From NCBI RefSeq assembly GCF_003024195.1, contig NZ_KZ679039.1:62001-126000 (forward strand): 64,000 nucleotides of DNA. The letters are read 5' to 3'. Shown here piece by piece: positions 51,243 through 60,613 of this stretch (within the stretch, counting starts at the first letter, position 1; each line of letters opens with the position of its first letter). The notes beneath the pieces are model-generated. The model worked only from the letters and a program-made list of their open reading frames with translations. It ran no database searches and was not told the DNA's origin. This DNA comes from Streptomyces dioscori. Lineage in GTDB: Bacteria > Actinomycetota > Actinomycetes > Streptomycetales > Streptomycetaceae. Made by a program: the position numbers and the translations under genes.

Positions 51243-52913
51243 ATGAGTGTGGACACCAGAACACCCCGCACACCCACGGGGGACCGCTCGTTGGGATTCG
51301 ACGACGCTCCCGCGCTGAGCATGGTGAAGGTGCCGAGCGATCCGGCGCAGGTCATCGTCAATCATGCGAGCTTCCGCGTGCAGCTGAACACCGCGCCGCG
51401 GGCCCAGGCCCCGCGCGCCGCGCGGAACTTGAGCTCGGGCGGCGACACCGCGCGCACCCCCGTCGTCGGAACCGCCGCAGGCACCCGCCGCCGCGCGCCC
51501 GTCGTCTGGAGCGGGAAGTCCGCCCCCGACGACACGGGCGCCACCCGGCTGCTGCAGGCCGTGCGGAGCACGAGCCTCCGGCACGGAGCCGAGGAACCGG
51601 CGGGCGGCGAAGGCGGCGCGACGCAGGTCATCCCGCGCGTCGACGGCGAAGGACCCGCCGGGTTCGACGTCGACGCCACCGTCGAGACCCCGACCGTCCG
51701 CGGCCCCGAGACCCGCCTCCTGCCGCAGCAACTGCGCAGCGCGGGCAGCGCCTACGAGGAGCTCGACGAACCCCCGTACGCGGAGGGCGACTTCGAGGAC
51801 GACTCCTACGAGGACGACGACTACCGGGACGAGGACGACGGGGCGCTCAAGCGGCACGGAGCCGCCCCCGTCCGGCACGGCTACTACCCCGGCCGCCGGA
51901 TGAACCTCGGCGTCGTCCTGCTCCCGATGCGCGTCTTCCTCGGCTTCATCTCCATCTACGCCGGCATGGGCAAGCTCTGCGACCCCGTCTACTTCGACGG
52001 CGGCAAGCGCGGCTCCATGGTCAAGTGGCTCAACTCGCTGCACCCCTGGGAACTCGCCGAGCCCCTGCGCGAGTTCGCGCTGCAGCACCCCGTCGGCGCC
52101 GGACTCCTCATCGCCTTCTTCCAGGTGATCGTCGGCGTCCTCACCGTCCTCGGCCTGTGGCAGCGGGTCGCGGCGGCCGTCGGCGCTTCGCTGTCGGCGG
52201 CGCTCCTGCTCACCGTGAGCTGGAAGTCCGTTCCCGTCTACGACGCGCCCGACATCATCTTCCTGGCCGCCTGGTCGCCGCTGATCATCGCGGGCGCCCC
52301 GGTCTACTCCATCGACGGCCGCCTCGCGGGCGAGGCCTGGCGCACCCTCGGGCCGCGTACCGAGATCTGGGAACTGCGCCGGCGCGTACTGCGGCGCGGG
52401 GCGCTCGTCGCGGCCATCGTCGTCGGACTCACGCTCCTCATCGGATCGATGCTCGGCGGCGCCGTCCGCGACTCCGACCGCGTGGTCGTCCCCGGACCGG
52501 GCGAGGCCCCGCGCAACGAACTGCCCGGCTCCGCCCTCCCGCAGGAGCCCGGCGCGCGCCGCGACAAGCAGAGCCCCTCGGCGTCGGCCGACTCGCCCAC
52601 CCGGGGCGCGACCTCTGCCAGCCCGTCGGGTGCGGCGACCTCGCCCGGCGCGACGGCCCGTGAGACGGCCGGGGCCACCGCGGGCCAGCCCAGCCAGACG
52701 CAGGGCTCGAACCAGGCCCCGCCGCAGCAGTCGGCGCCCCCGCAGGCGCCCGCCACCACCGCGGGACCGTCCTCCTCGGGCGGCGGCGGCAGCACGGGCG
52801 GCGGTACGGGCACGGGCGGCGGCACGGGCTCCGGAGGCGGTACCGGTGGCGGTACGGGCGGCTCCGGAGGGTCCGGTGACAAGTCCGGGCTCGTGGGCGG
52901 TTTGCTCGGCTAG
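51243..52913 (+). CDS. DoxX-like membrane protein with long disordered ends
   Basis: 556 residues. An N-terminal ~215-residue hydrophilic segment with an acidic patch (EGDFEDDSYEDDDYRDEDD), then a four-helix DoxX domain (VVLLPMRVFLGFISIYAGMG; VGAGLLIAFFQVIVGVLTVL; GASLSAALLLTVSWKSVP; LAAWSPLIIAGAP). A last membrane helix follows, then a ~140-residue Ser/Thr/Gly/Pro-rich tail (GGGTGTGGGTGSGG). DoxX-type proteins are linked to quinone or thiol redox. Function here unknown. A terminator follows. Confidence 0.8.
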   Translation: MSVDTRTPRTPTGDRSLGFDDAPALSMVKVPSDPAQVIVNHASFRVQLNTAPRAQAPRAARNLSSGGDTARTPVVGTAAGTRRRAPVVWSGKSAPDDTGATRLLQAVRSTSLRHGAEEPAGGEGGATQVIPRVDGEGPAGFDVDATVETPTVRGPETRLLPQQLRSAGSAYEELDEPPYAEGDFEDDSYEDDDYRDEDDGALKRHGAAPVRHGYYPGRRMNLGVVLLPMRVFLGFISIYAGMGKLCDPVYFDGGKRGSMVKWLNSLHPWELAEPLREFALQHPVGAGLLIAFFQVIVGVLTVLGLWQRVAAAVGASLSAALLLTVSWKSVPVYDAPDIIFLAAWSPLIIAGAPVYSIDGRLAGEAWRTLGPRTEIWELRRRVLRRGALVAAIVVGLTLLIGSMLGGAVRDSDRVVVPGPGEAPRNELPGSALPQEPGARRDKQSPSASADSPTRGATSASPSGAATSPGATARETAGATAGQPSQTQGSNQAPPQQSAPPQAPATTAGPSSSGGGGSTGGGTGTGGGTGSGGGTGGGTGGSGGSGDKSGLVGGLLG

Positions 52914-52929
52914 GAGCCCGTACGACGCC

Positions 52930-52966
52930 GATGGGGCCCCGCACCTTCCTGGTGCGGGGCCCCATC
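52930..52966 (+). terminator. Hairpin terminator after the DoxX gene
   Basis: A perfect 16-bp stem (52930-52945 with 52951-52966) and a 5-nt loop, 16 bases after the stop. Confidence 0.85.
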
Positions 52967-53000
52967 GGGTTACCGGCTGATCGTTTCGCTTGTGGCTGCG

Positions 53001-53151
53001 GGCCGGTGGGGGTGGGCCGCGCAGTTCCCCGCGCCCCTGAAGGGGCGGAAGCCGGGGCGCGGCCCCATTTCCGAGCCTGAAGGGGCGGAAGCGGGGGCGC
53101 AGCCCCGCGTCCGAGGGGCGCGGGGAACTGCGCGACCAGCCCCCACCGGCC
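53001..53151. repeat. Composite family A palindrome
   Basis: The GCGCAGTTCCCCGCGCCCCT arm (53019-53038) and its complement (53114-53133) sit inside an outer stem GGCCGGTGGGGG/CCCCCACCGGCC. Between them, two tandem copies of an imperfect 45-base unit carry CTGAAGGGGCGGAAG. It is the same element as at 23938-24011, and follows the DoxX terminator. Confidence 0.8.
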
Positions 53152-53191
53152 CGCAGACAGGTCACAGCCCCCGGGGTGTCTCAGAACGCGC

Positions 53192-53923
53192 TCAACGCCC
53201 CAGCGCAGCCAGTTCCTTGGCCGCCTCCGTCAGGTCCTTCGCCGTGTCGATCGCGCGCCAGTACGCGCCCTGCGGAATCGGATAGCCGGCGAGGCGGCGC
53301 TCCCGGGCCAGCCGCGGGAACGTGGAGCGCTCGTGGTCACCGAGCGAGGGCAGCAGGTCGGCGAACTCGGGGGAGAACACGTACACACCCGCGTTGATGC
53401 CGTGCGCGGTCGGCGGGGCCTCGATGAAGTCCGTGATGTGGCCGAAGTCGTCGGTCTGTACGGCGCCCCACGGAAGGCGGGGACGGGCCAGCGCGAGGGT
53501 CGCCACGGCGTCGCGCTCGGTGTGGAAGTCCGCCATCTCCCGCAGCGAGAAACGGGTCCAGATGTCACCGTTCGTCGCGTACCAGGGGCGGTCGGGGTGG
53601 GGCAGGTGCTTCGCGGCGTACTTGAGGCCGCCGCCACGGCCCAGGGGCTCCGACTCGACCACGGTGGTCACGGAGACGGGCAGATCCGTCGACTCCAGCC
53701 AGTCCTGGAGGACTTCGGCGAGATGGCCGCAGGAGACGACGACGTCGGTGACGCCCTCCTCGGCGAGCCAGGTCAGCTGATGGCCGATGATCGGGGTCCC
53801 GGTGCCGGGGATCTCGACCATCGGCTTGGGGCGGTCGTCGGTGTAGGGACGCAGCCTTGAGCCCTGGCCGCCGGCCAGGACGACGGCTTGAACGGGGCGC
53901 GACGCTGCGTTCGGATCGGTCAT
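53192..53923 (-). CDS. NDP-sugar nucleotidyltransferase
   Basis: 243 residues. VVLAGGQGSRLRPYTDDRPK is the nucleotidyltransferase signature of mannose-1-phosphate guanylyl- or glucose-1-phosphate thymidylyl-type enzymes, with NGD and FIEAPP motifs further on. It activates a sugar phosphate for glycan synthesis; which sugar and base is not clear from sequence. TAAAGT on the minus strand (53930-53935) lies 6 nt before the ATG, so leaderless. Confidence 0.85.
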   Translation of the reverse strand: MTDPNAASRPVQAVVLAGGQGSRLRPYTDDRPKPMVEIPGTGTPIIGHQLTWLAEEGVTDVVVSCGHLAEVLQDWLESTDLPVSVTTVVESEPLGRGGGLKYAAKHLPHPDRPWYATNGDIWTRFSLREMADFHTERDAVATLALARPRLPWGAVQTDDFGHITDFIEAPPTAHGINAGVYVFSPEFADLLPSLGDHERSTFPRLARERRLAGYPIPQGAYWRAIDTAKDLTEAAKELAALGR

Positions 53924-54010
53924 GCCCGAACTTTACGTCGCGCTCCGCGGGATCAGCCGGTGGGGTTTGTGCGGGGCGCGGGGGAGGTGGGGATCTGCGG
54001 GTGCGTGGCG

Positions 54011-54039
54011 GGCTGGTCGCGCAGTTCCCCGCGCCCCTT
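54011..54039. repeat. Single family A arm
   Basis: GGCTGGTCGCGCAGTTCCCC and the following GCGCCCCTT match one arm of the family A palindrome. No complementary arm is nearby. A degenerate relative without the TTCCCC core lies at about 51106-51170 after rlmB. Confidence 0.7.
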
Positions 54040-54052
54040 GCGGAGCCCGGGC

Positions 54053-54535
54053 TCAGGCGTGCTGGGCTGCTACGCCCGTGGCGAAGGACGTGTCGCACAC
54101 CGGGCGGGCGAACGACTGGGCGCGGACCGGGCCGTACGCGCGGACCGCCGCGCGGCCGAGGGCGCGGGCGATGGAGGCGCAGTGCCTGCCGAGGGACGGG
54201 CGGCCGTTCACCGCCTCCTGGAGGTGGGTGAGGGCGACCCCCGGGTTCTTCTCCTGGAGTTCCAGCAGGAGTTTGTCGCGCAGCACGTCCTGTGGAGCGC
54301 GGGACGGGGCGCGCCGGGAGACGTTCTCGGCGGAGGCTGCGAGAGCCGACGTCGAGGATTCGTTCCCCGACCAGTTGACCCGGGTGACCGCGAGCGTGCC
54401 GGAGAGCACCAGGACGACGGGCAGAACGAGGGCGAGGGTACGGCCGATCCGGCGGGCCGGACCGCGGCCGTGTCGGGTCGGTCGGCCGGAGGGGCCGTGG
54501 CCGTGTCGCGTCGAGTGGTTAGTGGAGTGCTTCAC
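54053..54535 (-). CDS. Secreted protein of unknown function
   Basis: 160 residues. A His/Arg/Gly-rich cytoplasmic lead (HSTRHGHGPSGRPTRHGRG) and one transmembrane or signal helix (about residues 32-53) are followed by an exported domain with two cysteines (RHCASIARALG; RPVCDTSF) that could form a disulfide. TACCCT on the minus strand (54543-54548) lies 7 nt before GTG 54535, so leaderless. Conserved next to msiK by memory; no function known. Confidence 0.65.
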   Translation of the reverse strand: MKHSTNHSTRHGHGPSGRPTRHGRGPARRIGRTLALVLPVVLVLSGTLAVTRVNWSGNESSTSALAASAENVSRRAPSRAPQDVLRDKLLLELQEKNPGVALTHLQEAVNGRPSLGRHCASIARALGRAAVRAYGPVRAQSFARPVCDTSFATGVAAQHA

Positions 54536-54672
54536 GCGAGTGAGGGTAGCGCGGGGTGATGATTTGGCGACATTTAGTAATCAGTTCGGGGGACGGGGGA
54601 GCGACCGTTTTCGAGTTTGATGTTGACGAACAGCTGTCGAAATGACCGGTCTGCCGGGGTATTTGTCGACAA

Positions 54673-54710
54673 CGAAGAAGGCCCCGCAGTGGTCTGCGGG
54701 GCCTTCTTCG
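54673..54710 (-). terminator. Hairpin terminator of msiK
   Basis: A perfect 17-bp stem (54673-54689 with 54694-54710) and a 4-nt loop, 54 bases beyond the msiK stop on the minus strand. Confidence 0.85.
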
Positions 54711-54763
54711 TCAACTTGGGTGAATTATCCGGGATCCGCCCGGCCGGTGGGGCGGTTGCGCGA

Positions 54764-55900
<1,137 letters not shown>

Positions 55901-55960
55901 GGTGAGGGGCCCCCTTCACCGGCAGGAACGTGCCGGACGATCCGTTGTAAAGGTGGTGTT

Positions 55961-55984
55961 CCACTACGGAACGATCCGTAGTGG
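55961..55984. promoter_or_regulatory. Inverted repeat in the msiK promoter region
   Basis: CCACTACGGA-ACGA-TCCGTAGTGG, a perfect 10-bp inverted repeat about 60 bases before the msiK start, flanked by GGTGGTGTT and GTGTAGTCCAC that echo the same half-sites. A likely operator for a sugar- or carbon-responsive regulator. Confidence 0.6.
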
Positions 55985-56152
55985 TGTAGTCCACACGAGC
56001 GGACTGGTTCAGGACGCTACCCCGCGTTCACACGTTCTGTCAGTACTCGGTGGGTAATGAAGTTCGAGGAAATTTTCGACGGACCCCCTCGATGACGTGG
56101 GTACACTGCTTCGGGCGTGCCTGCGAGCACGCACAGGCACGTCCGCGTGCAG

Positions 56153-56227
56153 GCCTCCTTAGCTCAGTCCGGCCAGAGCAACGCACTTGTAATGCGTAGG
56201 TCGTCGGTTCGAATCCGACAGGGGGCT
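56153..56227 (+). tRNA. tRNA-Thr (anticodon UGU)
   Basis: 75 nt. The acceptor stem GCCTCCT pairs with AGGGGGC (one U-G). D-loop AGCTCAGTCCGGCCAGAGC, anticodon stem ACGCA/TGCGT around CTTGTAA with anticodon TGT at 56188-56190, and T-arm TCGGTTCGAATCCGA are all present. The discriminator is T. CCA is not encoded. It decodes ACA (and by wobble ACG), a rare codon set in a high-GC genome. Confidence 0.93.
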
Positions 56228-56250
56228 CTTGTTGTGCCGGGAGGTCCGGG

Positions 56251-56979
56251 TCACTTGGTGGCTCGGGCCTTTTGTGTGGGCAGGCCCGCCGCCTGGGCGA
56301 TGACCCGGGCCGTGCGCAGGCCCTCCCGGTGGGCGGAGCCGGAGTGGGCGGGGCGGCAGCGGCCCCATTCCGGGGAGTACTCGGCCATGACCGCGCCCGG
56401 GTGGTCCGTGGTGAGTTCCGTGAGCGGGGCCTTGCGGCCGGAGGCGGCCAGGACGCGCTGGAACTCGCCCGCGTTGGCGAAGTCGCACACCGTGTCCTCC
56501 GTGCCGTGCACCAGGTGGATGGGCAGCGGCGGGGCCGAGTCGCAGACGTCCATGGGAGAGGGCAGGCCGAGCAGCGGCTCGGGCTGGTTGTAGCGGGCCG
56601 AGATGCCGACCACGGCGGCCGGGCGCCAGCCCTCCGGCGGGTCGGGGCGCAGGGCTGTCGCCATGGCCGCGCGCCCGCCCAGGGACCAGCCGACGAGGAC
56701 GACCTCGGCCGGATCGCGTACGAAGTCCCAGGTGAAGCGCAGGGACGCGGCGAGCTGAGGGCGGCCGCCGTCCTCGGCGTCCGGGTGCCAGTCGGGGACT
56801 ATGACGGTGGCCCCGAGGCGGGCGACCTCCGCGGCGAGGGCGCCGAGGACGTCCCGCTCGGCGGGGCCGCGGCCGTGCCAGAGCAGGACCGTCGGGGCGT
56901 CCGGGGCGGCTGCGCGATGGATGTCGAGGAGCTGACCGTCGGACGAGTAGCGGACGGTGTCCATGACTGCGGTGCTCAT
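56251..56979 (-). CDS. Alpha/beta-hydrolase (dienelactone-hydrolase-like)
   Basis: 242 residues. Nucleophile elbow GWSLGG, catalytic Asp in HGTEDTVCDF and His in TTDHPGAVM form a complete Ser/Asp/His triad, with TVLLWHGRGP as oxyanion loop. Substrate not predicted. AGGGGA precedes the ATG. It shares its strand with the FAD oxidoreductase 16 bases upstream, which may be cotranscribed. Confidence 0.8.
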   Translation of the reverse strand: MSTAVMDTVRYSSDGQLLDIHRAAAPDAPTVLLWHGRGPAERDVLGALAAEVARLGATVIVPDWHPDAEDGGRPQLAASLRFTWDFVRDPAEVVLVGWSLGGRAAMATALRPDPPEGWRPAAVVGISARYNQPEPLLGLPSPMDVCDSAPPLPIHLVHGTEDTVCDFANAGEFQRVLAASGRKAPLTELTTDHPGAVMAEYSPEWGRCRPAHSGSAHREGLRTARVIAQAAGLPTQKARATK

Positions 56980-56995
56980 GGGGTTCCCCTGTCTC

Positions 56996-58552
56996 TCAGC
57001 GGCCCGCGACCCGGTCGGCGATACGCGCGATCCGGGACGACTGTGCGGCATGGGTGGTGACTTCGCGGCGGTCGGCGGCTCGATACGTCGCGTACATGCC
57101 GTGTACCCCGAGCCAGCGGAAAGGTTCGGGTTCCCATTTGCGGACCTTGTGTTCGACCCAGGGAAGTGTGGTGAGGTCGGTCTCGCCCGACTGGCCCGAG
57201 TCCCGCTGGACCAGGTCCCGCAGGGTGCGGGCGGCGAGGTTCGCCGTGGCGACCCCGGAGCCCACGTAACCGCCCGCCCAGCCGAGGCCGGTGGCGCGGT
57301 CGAGGGTGACCGACGCGCACCAGTCGCGCGGTACGCCGAGCACGCCCGACCAGGCGTGGGCCACGGCGATGCCCGAGAGCTGGGGAAAGAGGCGCAGGAG
57401 GAGTGCGTGCAGGGACTCGACCGTCGAGGCCTGGGTGCGGCCGTCGTTGTCCGTGCGGGAGCCGTAGCGGTACGGGACTCCGCGGCCACCGAGTGCGATG
57501 CGGCCGTCGGCGGTGCGCTGGGCGTACATGTACGCGTGGGCCATGTCGCCCAGGGTCTCGCGGCCCTCCCAGCCGACCGACTCCCACTGGGCGGCGGTCA
57601 GGGGCTCGGTGGCGATCATCGAGGAGTTCATGGGGAGCCAGGTGCGTCTGTGGCCTTTGAGAGAGGCCGTGAAGCCCTCCGTGCAGCGCAGGACGTAGGG
57701 CGCGCGGACGGTTCCGTACGGGGTGACGGCGTGCTTGGGCCTGATCTCCGTGACGGGGGTCGACTCGTGGACCGTCACGCCGAGCGCCTCGACGGCCGCG
57801 GCGAGGCCCTTGAGCAGCTTGACCGGGTGCAGACGGGCCCCGTGCGGGGTCCAGGTGGAACCGACGGCGTCCGCGACCCGGATGCGGTCGGCCGTCTCGC
57901 GCGCGCCGTACAGCTCGCGGTCCTTCTCGCCGTACGAGAGTTCCGTCGCGTGGAAGGCCTTCAGACGGGCCAGCTGGGCGGGTGTGTACGCGACTTCGAG
58001 TACGCCGCCCCGGTGGATGTCCGCCTCGATGCCCTCAGCGCCGGCGACCGTGACGACCTCGGCGACCGTGGCGTTCATGGCCTCCTGGAGGCGTACGGCG
58101 GCCTCGTGGCCGTGCAGGCGCGCGTAGCGGTCGCGGCCCGCGATGCCGTTGTAGAGCCAGCCGCCGTTGCGGCCGGAGGCGCCGTAGCCGCAGAACTTCT
58201 GCTCCAGGACGGTGATGCGCAGGAAGGGCGCGGCCTTCTTCAGGTAGTACGCGGTCCACAGCCCGGTGTAGCCGCCGCCGACGATCACCACGTCGGCGTT
58301 CGCGTCACCCTGAAGGGGCTCGCGGGGGGCGGGCAGGCCCTCCTCGGCGTACCAGAACGAGATGCCGCCGTTCACGGTGGTGCGGGGCGCGCCCGGTGCC
58401 TGCGGTGCCTGGGGCGGCTGCGGCGGCTGCGGCAGGGGTGGCGTCCGGGGTTTGGGGGGCGCGGGGGGCGTGCGGTCCGTGCCGGCTGCGCTGTCCGTAC
58501 TGGACGCGCTGTCCGGGTCGGACACGCTGTCCGCGTTCTCCGTGCTGCTCAT
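56996..58552 (-). CDS. FAD-dependent oxidoreductase (DAO family)
   Basis: 518 residues. A ~60-residue Pro/Ser-rich N-terminal extension precedes VVIVGGGYTGLWTAYYLKK (FAD-binding Rossmann motif) and the DAO fold, ending with LGWAGGYVGSGVATANLAAR (second FAD motif). It resembles gamma-glutamylputrescine- or glycine-oxidase-type enzymes acting on amines. TAACGT on the minus strand (58561-58566) lies 8 nt before ATG 58552, overlapping the -10 of the divergent kinase gene. Confidence 0.8.
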   Translation of the reverse strand: MSSTENADSVSDPDSASSTDSAAGTDRTPPAPPKPRTPPLPQPPQPPQAPQAPGAPRTTVNGGISFWYAEEGLPAPREPLQGDANADVVIVGGGYTGLWTAYYLKKAAPFLRITVLEQKFCGYGASGRNGGWLYNGIAGRDRYARLHGHEAAVRLQEAMNATVAEVVTVAGAEGIEADIHRGGVLEVAYTPAQLARLKAFHATELSYGEKDRELYGARETADRIRVADAVGSTWTPHGARLHPVKLLKGLAAAVEALGVTVHESTPVTEIRPKHAVTPYGTVRAPYVLRCTEGFTASLKGHRRTWLPMNSSMIATEPLTAAQWESVGWEGRETLGDMAHAYMYAQRTADGRIALGGRGVPYRYGSRTDNDGRTQASTVESLHALLLRLFPQLSGIAVAHAWSGVLGVPRDWCASVTLDRATGLGWAGGYVGSGVATANLAARTLRDLVQRDSGQSGETDLTTLPWVEHKVRKWEPEPFRWLGVHGMYATYRAADRREVTTHAAQSSRIARIADRVAGR

Positions 58553-58583
58553 GCGCGGTGACGTTAGCTTCTCCGGGTGGTGG

Positions 58584-59450
58584 GTGTCTCCTTCGGATTT
58601 CGTGGTTCTGGCAAGGGTGGGGGTGGTGAAGGTGGGATATGGGCGGCTGCTGGAGCGCGGCGGGCGGTTCCTGGAGCGGTGGGGGCTGCGGCAGGAGGGC
58701 GCGCCGATGAGCGGGCAGGTCTCGGTGGTGCTGCCCGTGGTGCGCGCCGACGGGACACGGGCCGTGCTGAAACTGCAGGACCTGGACGAGGAGACGGCCG
58801 GTGAAGGGCTGGCGCTGCGGACCTGGGGCGGTGACGGGGTCGTACGGCTGCTGGACGAGGACGCCGAGAGCGGCACGCTGTTGCTGGAACGGCTCGACGA
58901 GGACCGGCCGCTGGCCGAGGTGCCCGATGTGATGAAGGCGACGTCGGTCCTGGCCGAACTGCTGGCGCGGATCACGGCCGTGCCGGCGCCTGCGGGGCTG
59001 CGGCGGCTGGACTCCGTCACCGCGGACATGTTCGAGCGGTTGCCCGCGGTGACGCGCTCCCTGGCGGCGGAGGACGACCGGCGGCTCCTCGCGGACTGCG
59101 CGGCGGCCGTGCGCGAGGTCGCGGACGAGCCGGGGGACCGGCTGCTGCACTGGGATCTGCACTTCGAGAACGTCCTCGCGGCCGACCGTGAACCCTGGCT
59201 CGTCATCGACCCGAAGCCGCTCGCCGGGGACCCCTGCTTCGAGCTGCTGCCCGCGCTCTGGAACCGGTGCGAGGAGGGGGCGTTGGAGCGCCGCTTCGAC
59301 CTGATGACAGAGGTGCTGGGGGTGGACCGGGGGCGGGCGCGGGCCTGGACGCTGGGGCGGGTGCTGCAGAACTCGCTGTGGCAGGTCGAGGAGGGGGAGG
59401 AGCTGGACGAGGACCAGGTCGGCATCGCGCGGATGTTGTTGGGGCGTTGA
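58584..59450 (+). CDS. Aminoglycoside/hydroxyurea-resistance-type kinase
   Basis: 288 residues of the APH(6)/hydroxyurea kinase family. N-lobe GQVSVVLPVVRADGTRAVLK, catalytic loop LLHWDLHFENVLA with Asp and Asn, and metal motif VIDPKPLAGDP. The start is uncertain: GTG 58584 is preferred, a little downstream of TAGCTT at 58565-58570; GTG 58602 and others are in frame. It could act in antibiotic self-protection or on an unrelated small molecule. Confidence 0.7.
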   Translation: MSPSDFVVLARVGVVKVGYGRLLERGGRFLERWGLRQEGAPMSGQVSVVLPVVRADGTRAVLKLQDLDEETAGEGLALRTWGGDGVVRLLDEDAESGTLLLERLDEDRPLAEVPDVMKATSVLAELLARITAVPAPAGLRRLDSVTADMFERLPAVTRSLAAEDDRRLLADCAAAVREVADEPGDRLLHWDLHFENVLAADREPWLVIDPKPLAGDPCFELLPALWNRCEEGALERRFDLMTEVLGVDRGRARAWTLGRVLQNSLWQVEEGEELDEDQVGIARMLLGR

Positions 59451-59522
59451 GGGGTGGTGCGAGGCGTTGAGTGGTGTGGGGCTCGGTGGGCGGCCGCAGG
59501 GGGCAGCGCTTCGGGACCACCA

Positions 59523-60560
59523 TCAGGGCTCCAGGACCACCTTGCCGTGCGTGGCCCTGGTCTCCAGCGCGCGGTGTGCGGTGGCCGCCTCCGCGAGCGG
59601 GAAGCGGTGGAGGTCCGGGACCAGCCTGCCCTCGGCCGCCTCGGTGAGGGCGCGCAGCTCCAGGGTGCGCAGGGGGTTCGGGCCGCCTGCCTTCTGCAGC
59701 ATGGCGGGGCCGAGGACCGACCGGGAGACGCCTTCGACGAGGTACGGGGTGCCGTCGTGCAGGCCGGCGCCCGACCAGCCGAAGACGATGTGCCGGCCGG
59801 CGGGGTGCGCGAGGAGTGCTACCGCCTTGTGCGCCGTGTCGCCGCCCACCCCGTCGAAGACGACCGTGGCCTGGCGGGCGCCCAGGAATCGCTTCACCTG
59901 GTCCGGCCAGGCGGGGTTCTTGTAGTCGACGGCCAGGTCGGCGCCGTTCTTCTCGACGCGTGCCACCTTGTCGGGGCCGCCCGCCAGGCCGATCACGGTG
60001 GCGCCCGCGTGCCGTGCGTACTGCACGAGGAGGGTGCCGATGCCGCCCGCCGCGGCCGGGACGAGGACCACGTCGTCGGGTCTCAGGTCGGTGAACTGGA
60101 GGATCCCCATTGTCGTACGGCCCGTGCCGATCATCGCGACGGCCTGGGCGAAGTCGAGGTTCCCGGGGATCTCGTGGAGGCGGTCGACGTCGGTGACGGC
60201 CAGTTCCGCGTAGCCGCCCGGGTTGAGGCCCAGGTGGGCCACCACGCGCTTGCCGAGCCACAGGGCGGCGACGCCTTCGCCGAGGGCCTCGACCGTGCCG
60301 GCGACCTCGCGGCCGGGGATCGTGGGGAGGTCGGGCAGTTCCGGGTACGGGCCCTTGACGCCTGCCCGGAGCGCGGTGTCCAGCAGGTGTACGCCGGCGG
60401 CGGCGACCTCGATACGGACCTGGCCGGGGGCGGGGCGGGGGGTTTCTGTCCGCTCGTAGGTGAGGTTCTCGGGCGGGCCGAAGGTGTGGAGGCGGATGGC
60501 GTGCATGGGGTTGGGGACCGGCTTCGGGACGGGCTTCGGGACCGGCTTCGTGGTGGGCAT
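59523..60560 (-). CDS. Zinc-independent alcohol dehydrogenase / quinone oxidoreductase
   Basis: 345 residues. MDR fold with the NADPH-binding Rossmann region VLVPAAAGGIGTLLVQYARH and GREVAGTVEALGEGVA, but no catalytic-zinc Cys/His set, so it is a quinone-oxidoreductase-like enzyme. The N-terminal KPVPKPVPKPVPNP repeat is an odd lead. Ribosome site AGGGAGA. It follows the phytoene-desaturase-like gene on the same strand, likely an operon. Confidence 0.75.
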   Translation of the reverse strand: MPTTKPVPKPVPKPVPNPMHAIRLHTFGPPENLTYERTETPRPAPGQVRIEVAAAGVHLLDTALRAGVKGPYPELPDLPTIPGREVAGTVEALGEGVAALWLGKRVVAHLGLNPGGYAELAVTDVDRLHEIPGNLDFAQAVAMIGTGRTTMGILQFTDLRPDDVVLVPAAAGGIGTLLVQYARHAGATVIGLAGGPDKVARVEKNGADLAVDYKNPAWPDQVKRFLGARQATVVFDGVGGDTAHKAVALLAHPAGRHIVFGWSGAGLHDGTPYLVEGVSRSVLGPAMLQKAGGPNPLRTLELRALTEAAEGRLVPDLHRFPLAEAATAHRALETRATHGKVVLEP

Positions 60561-60613
60561 GGGGTTCTCCCTGGGGTGTTGTGTGCGGTTGCCCGAAACC
60601 CCAGCTTTCAAGC

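Noticed and set aside
56153..56260. The tRNA-Thr gene as an integration (att) site
   Set aside because: No direct repeat of the tRNA 3' end, no integrase and no foreign gene content nearby.
58362..58583. A longer N-terminus for the kinase starting at 58362
   Set aside because: That part is antisense to the Pro-rich start of the FAD oxidase and precedes the likely promoter.
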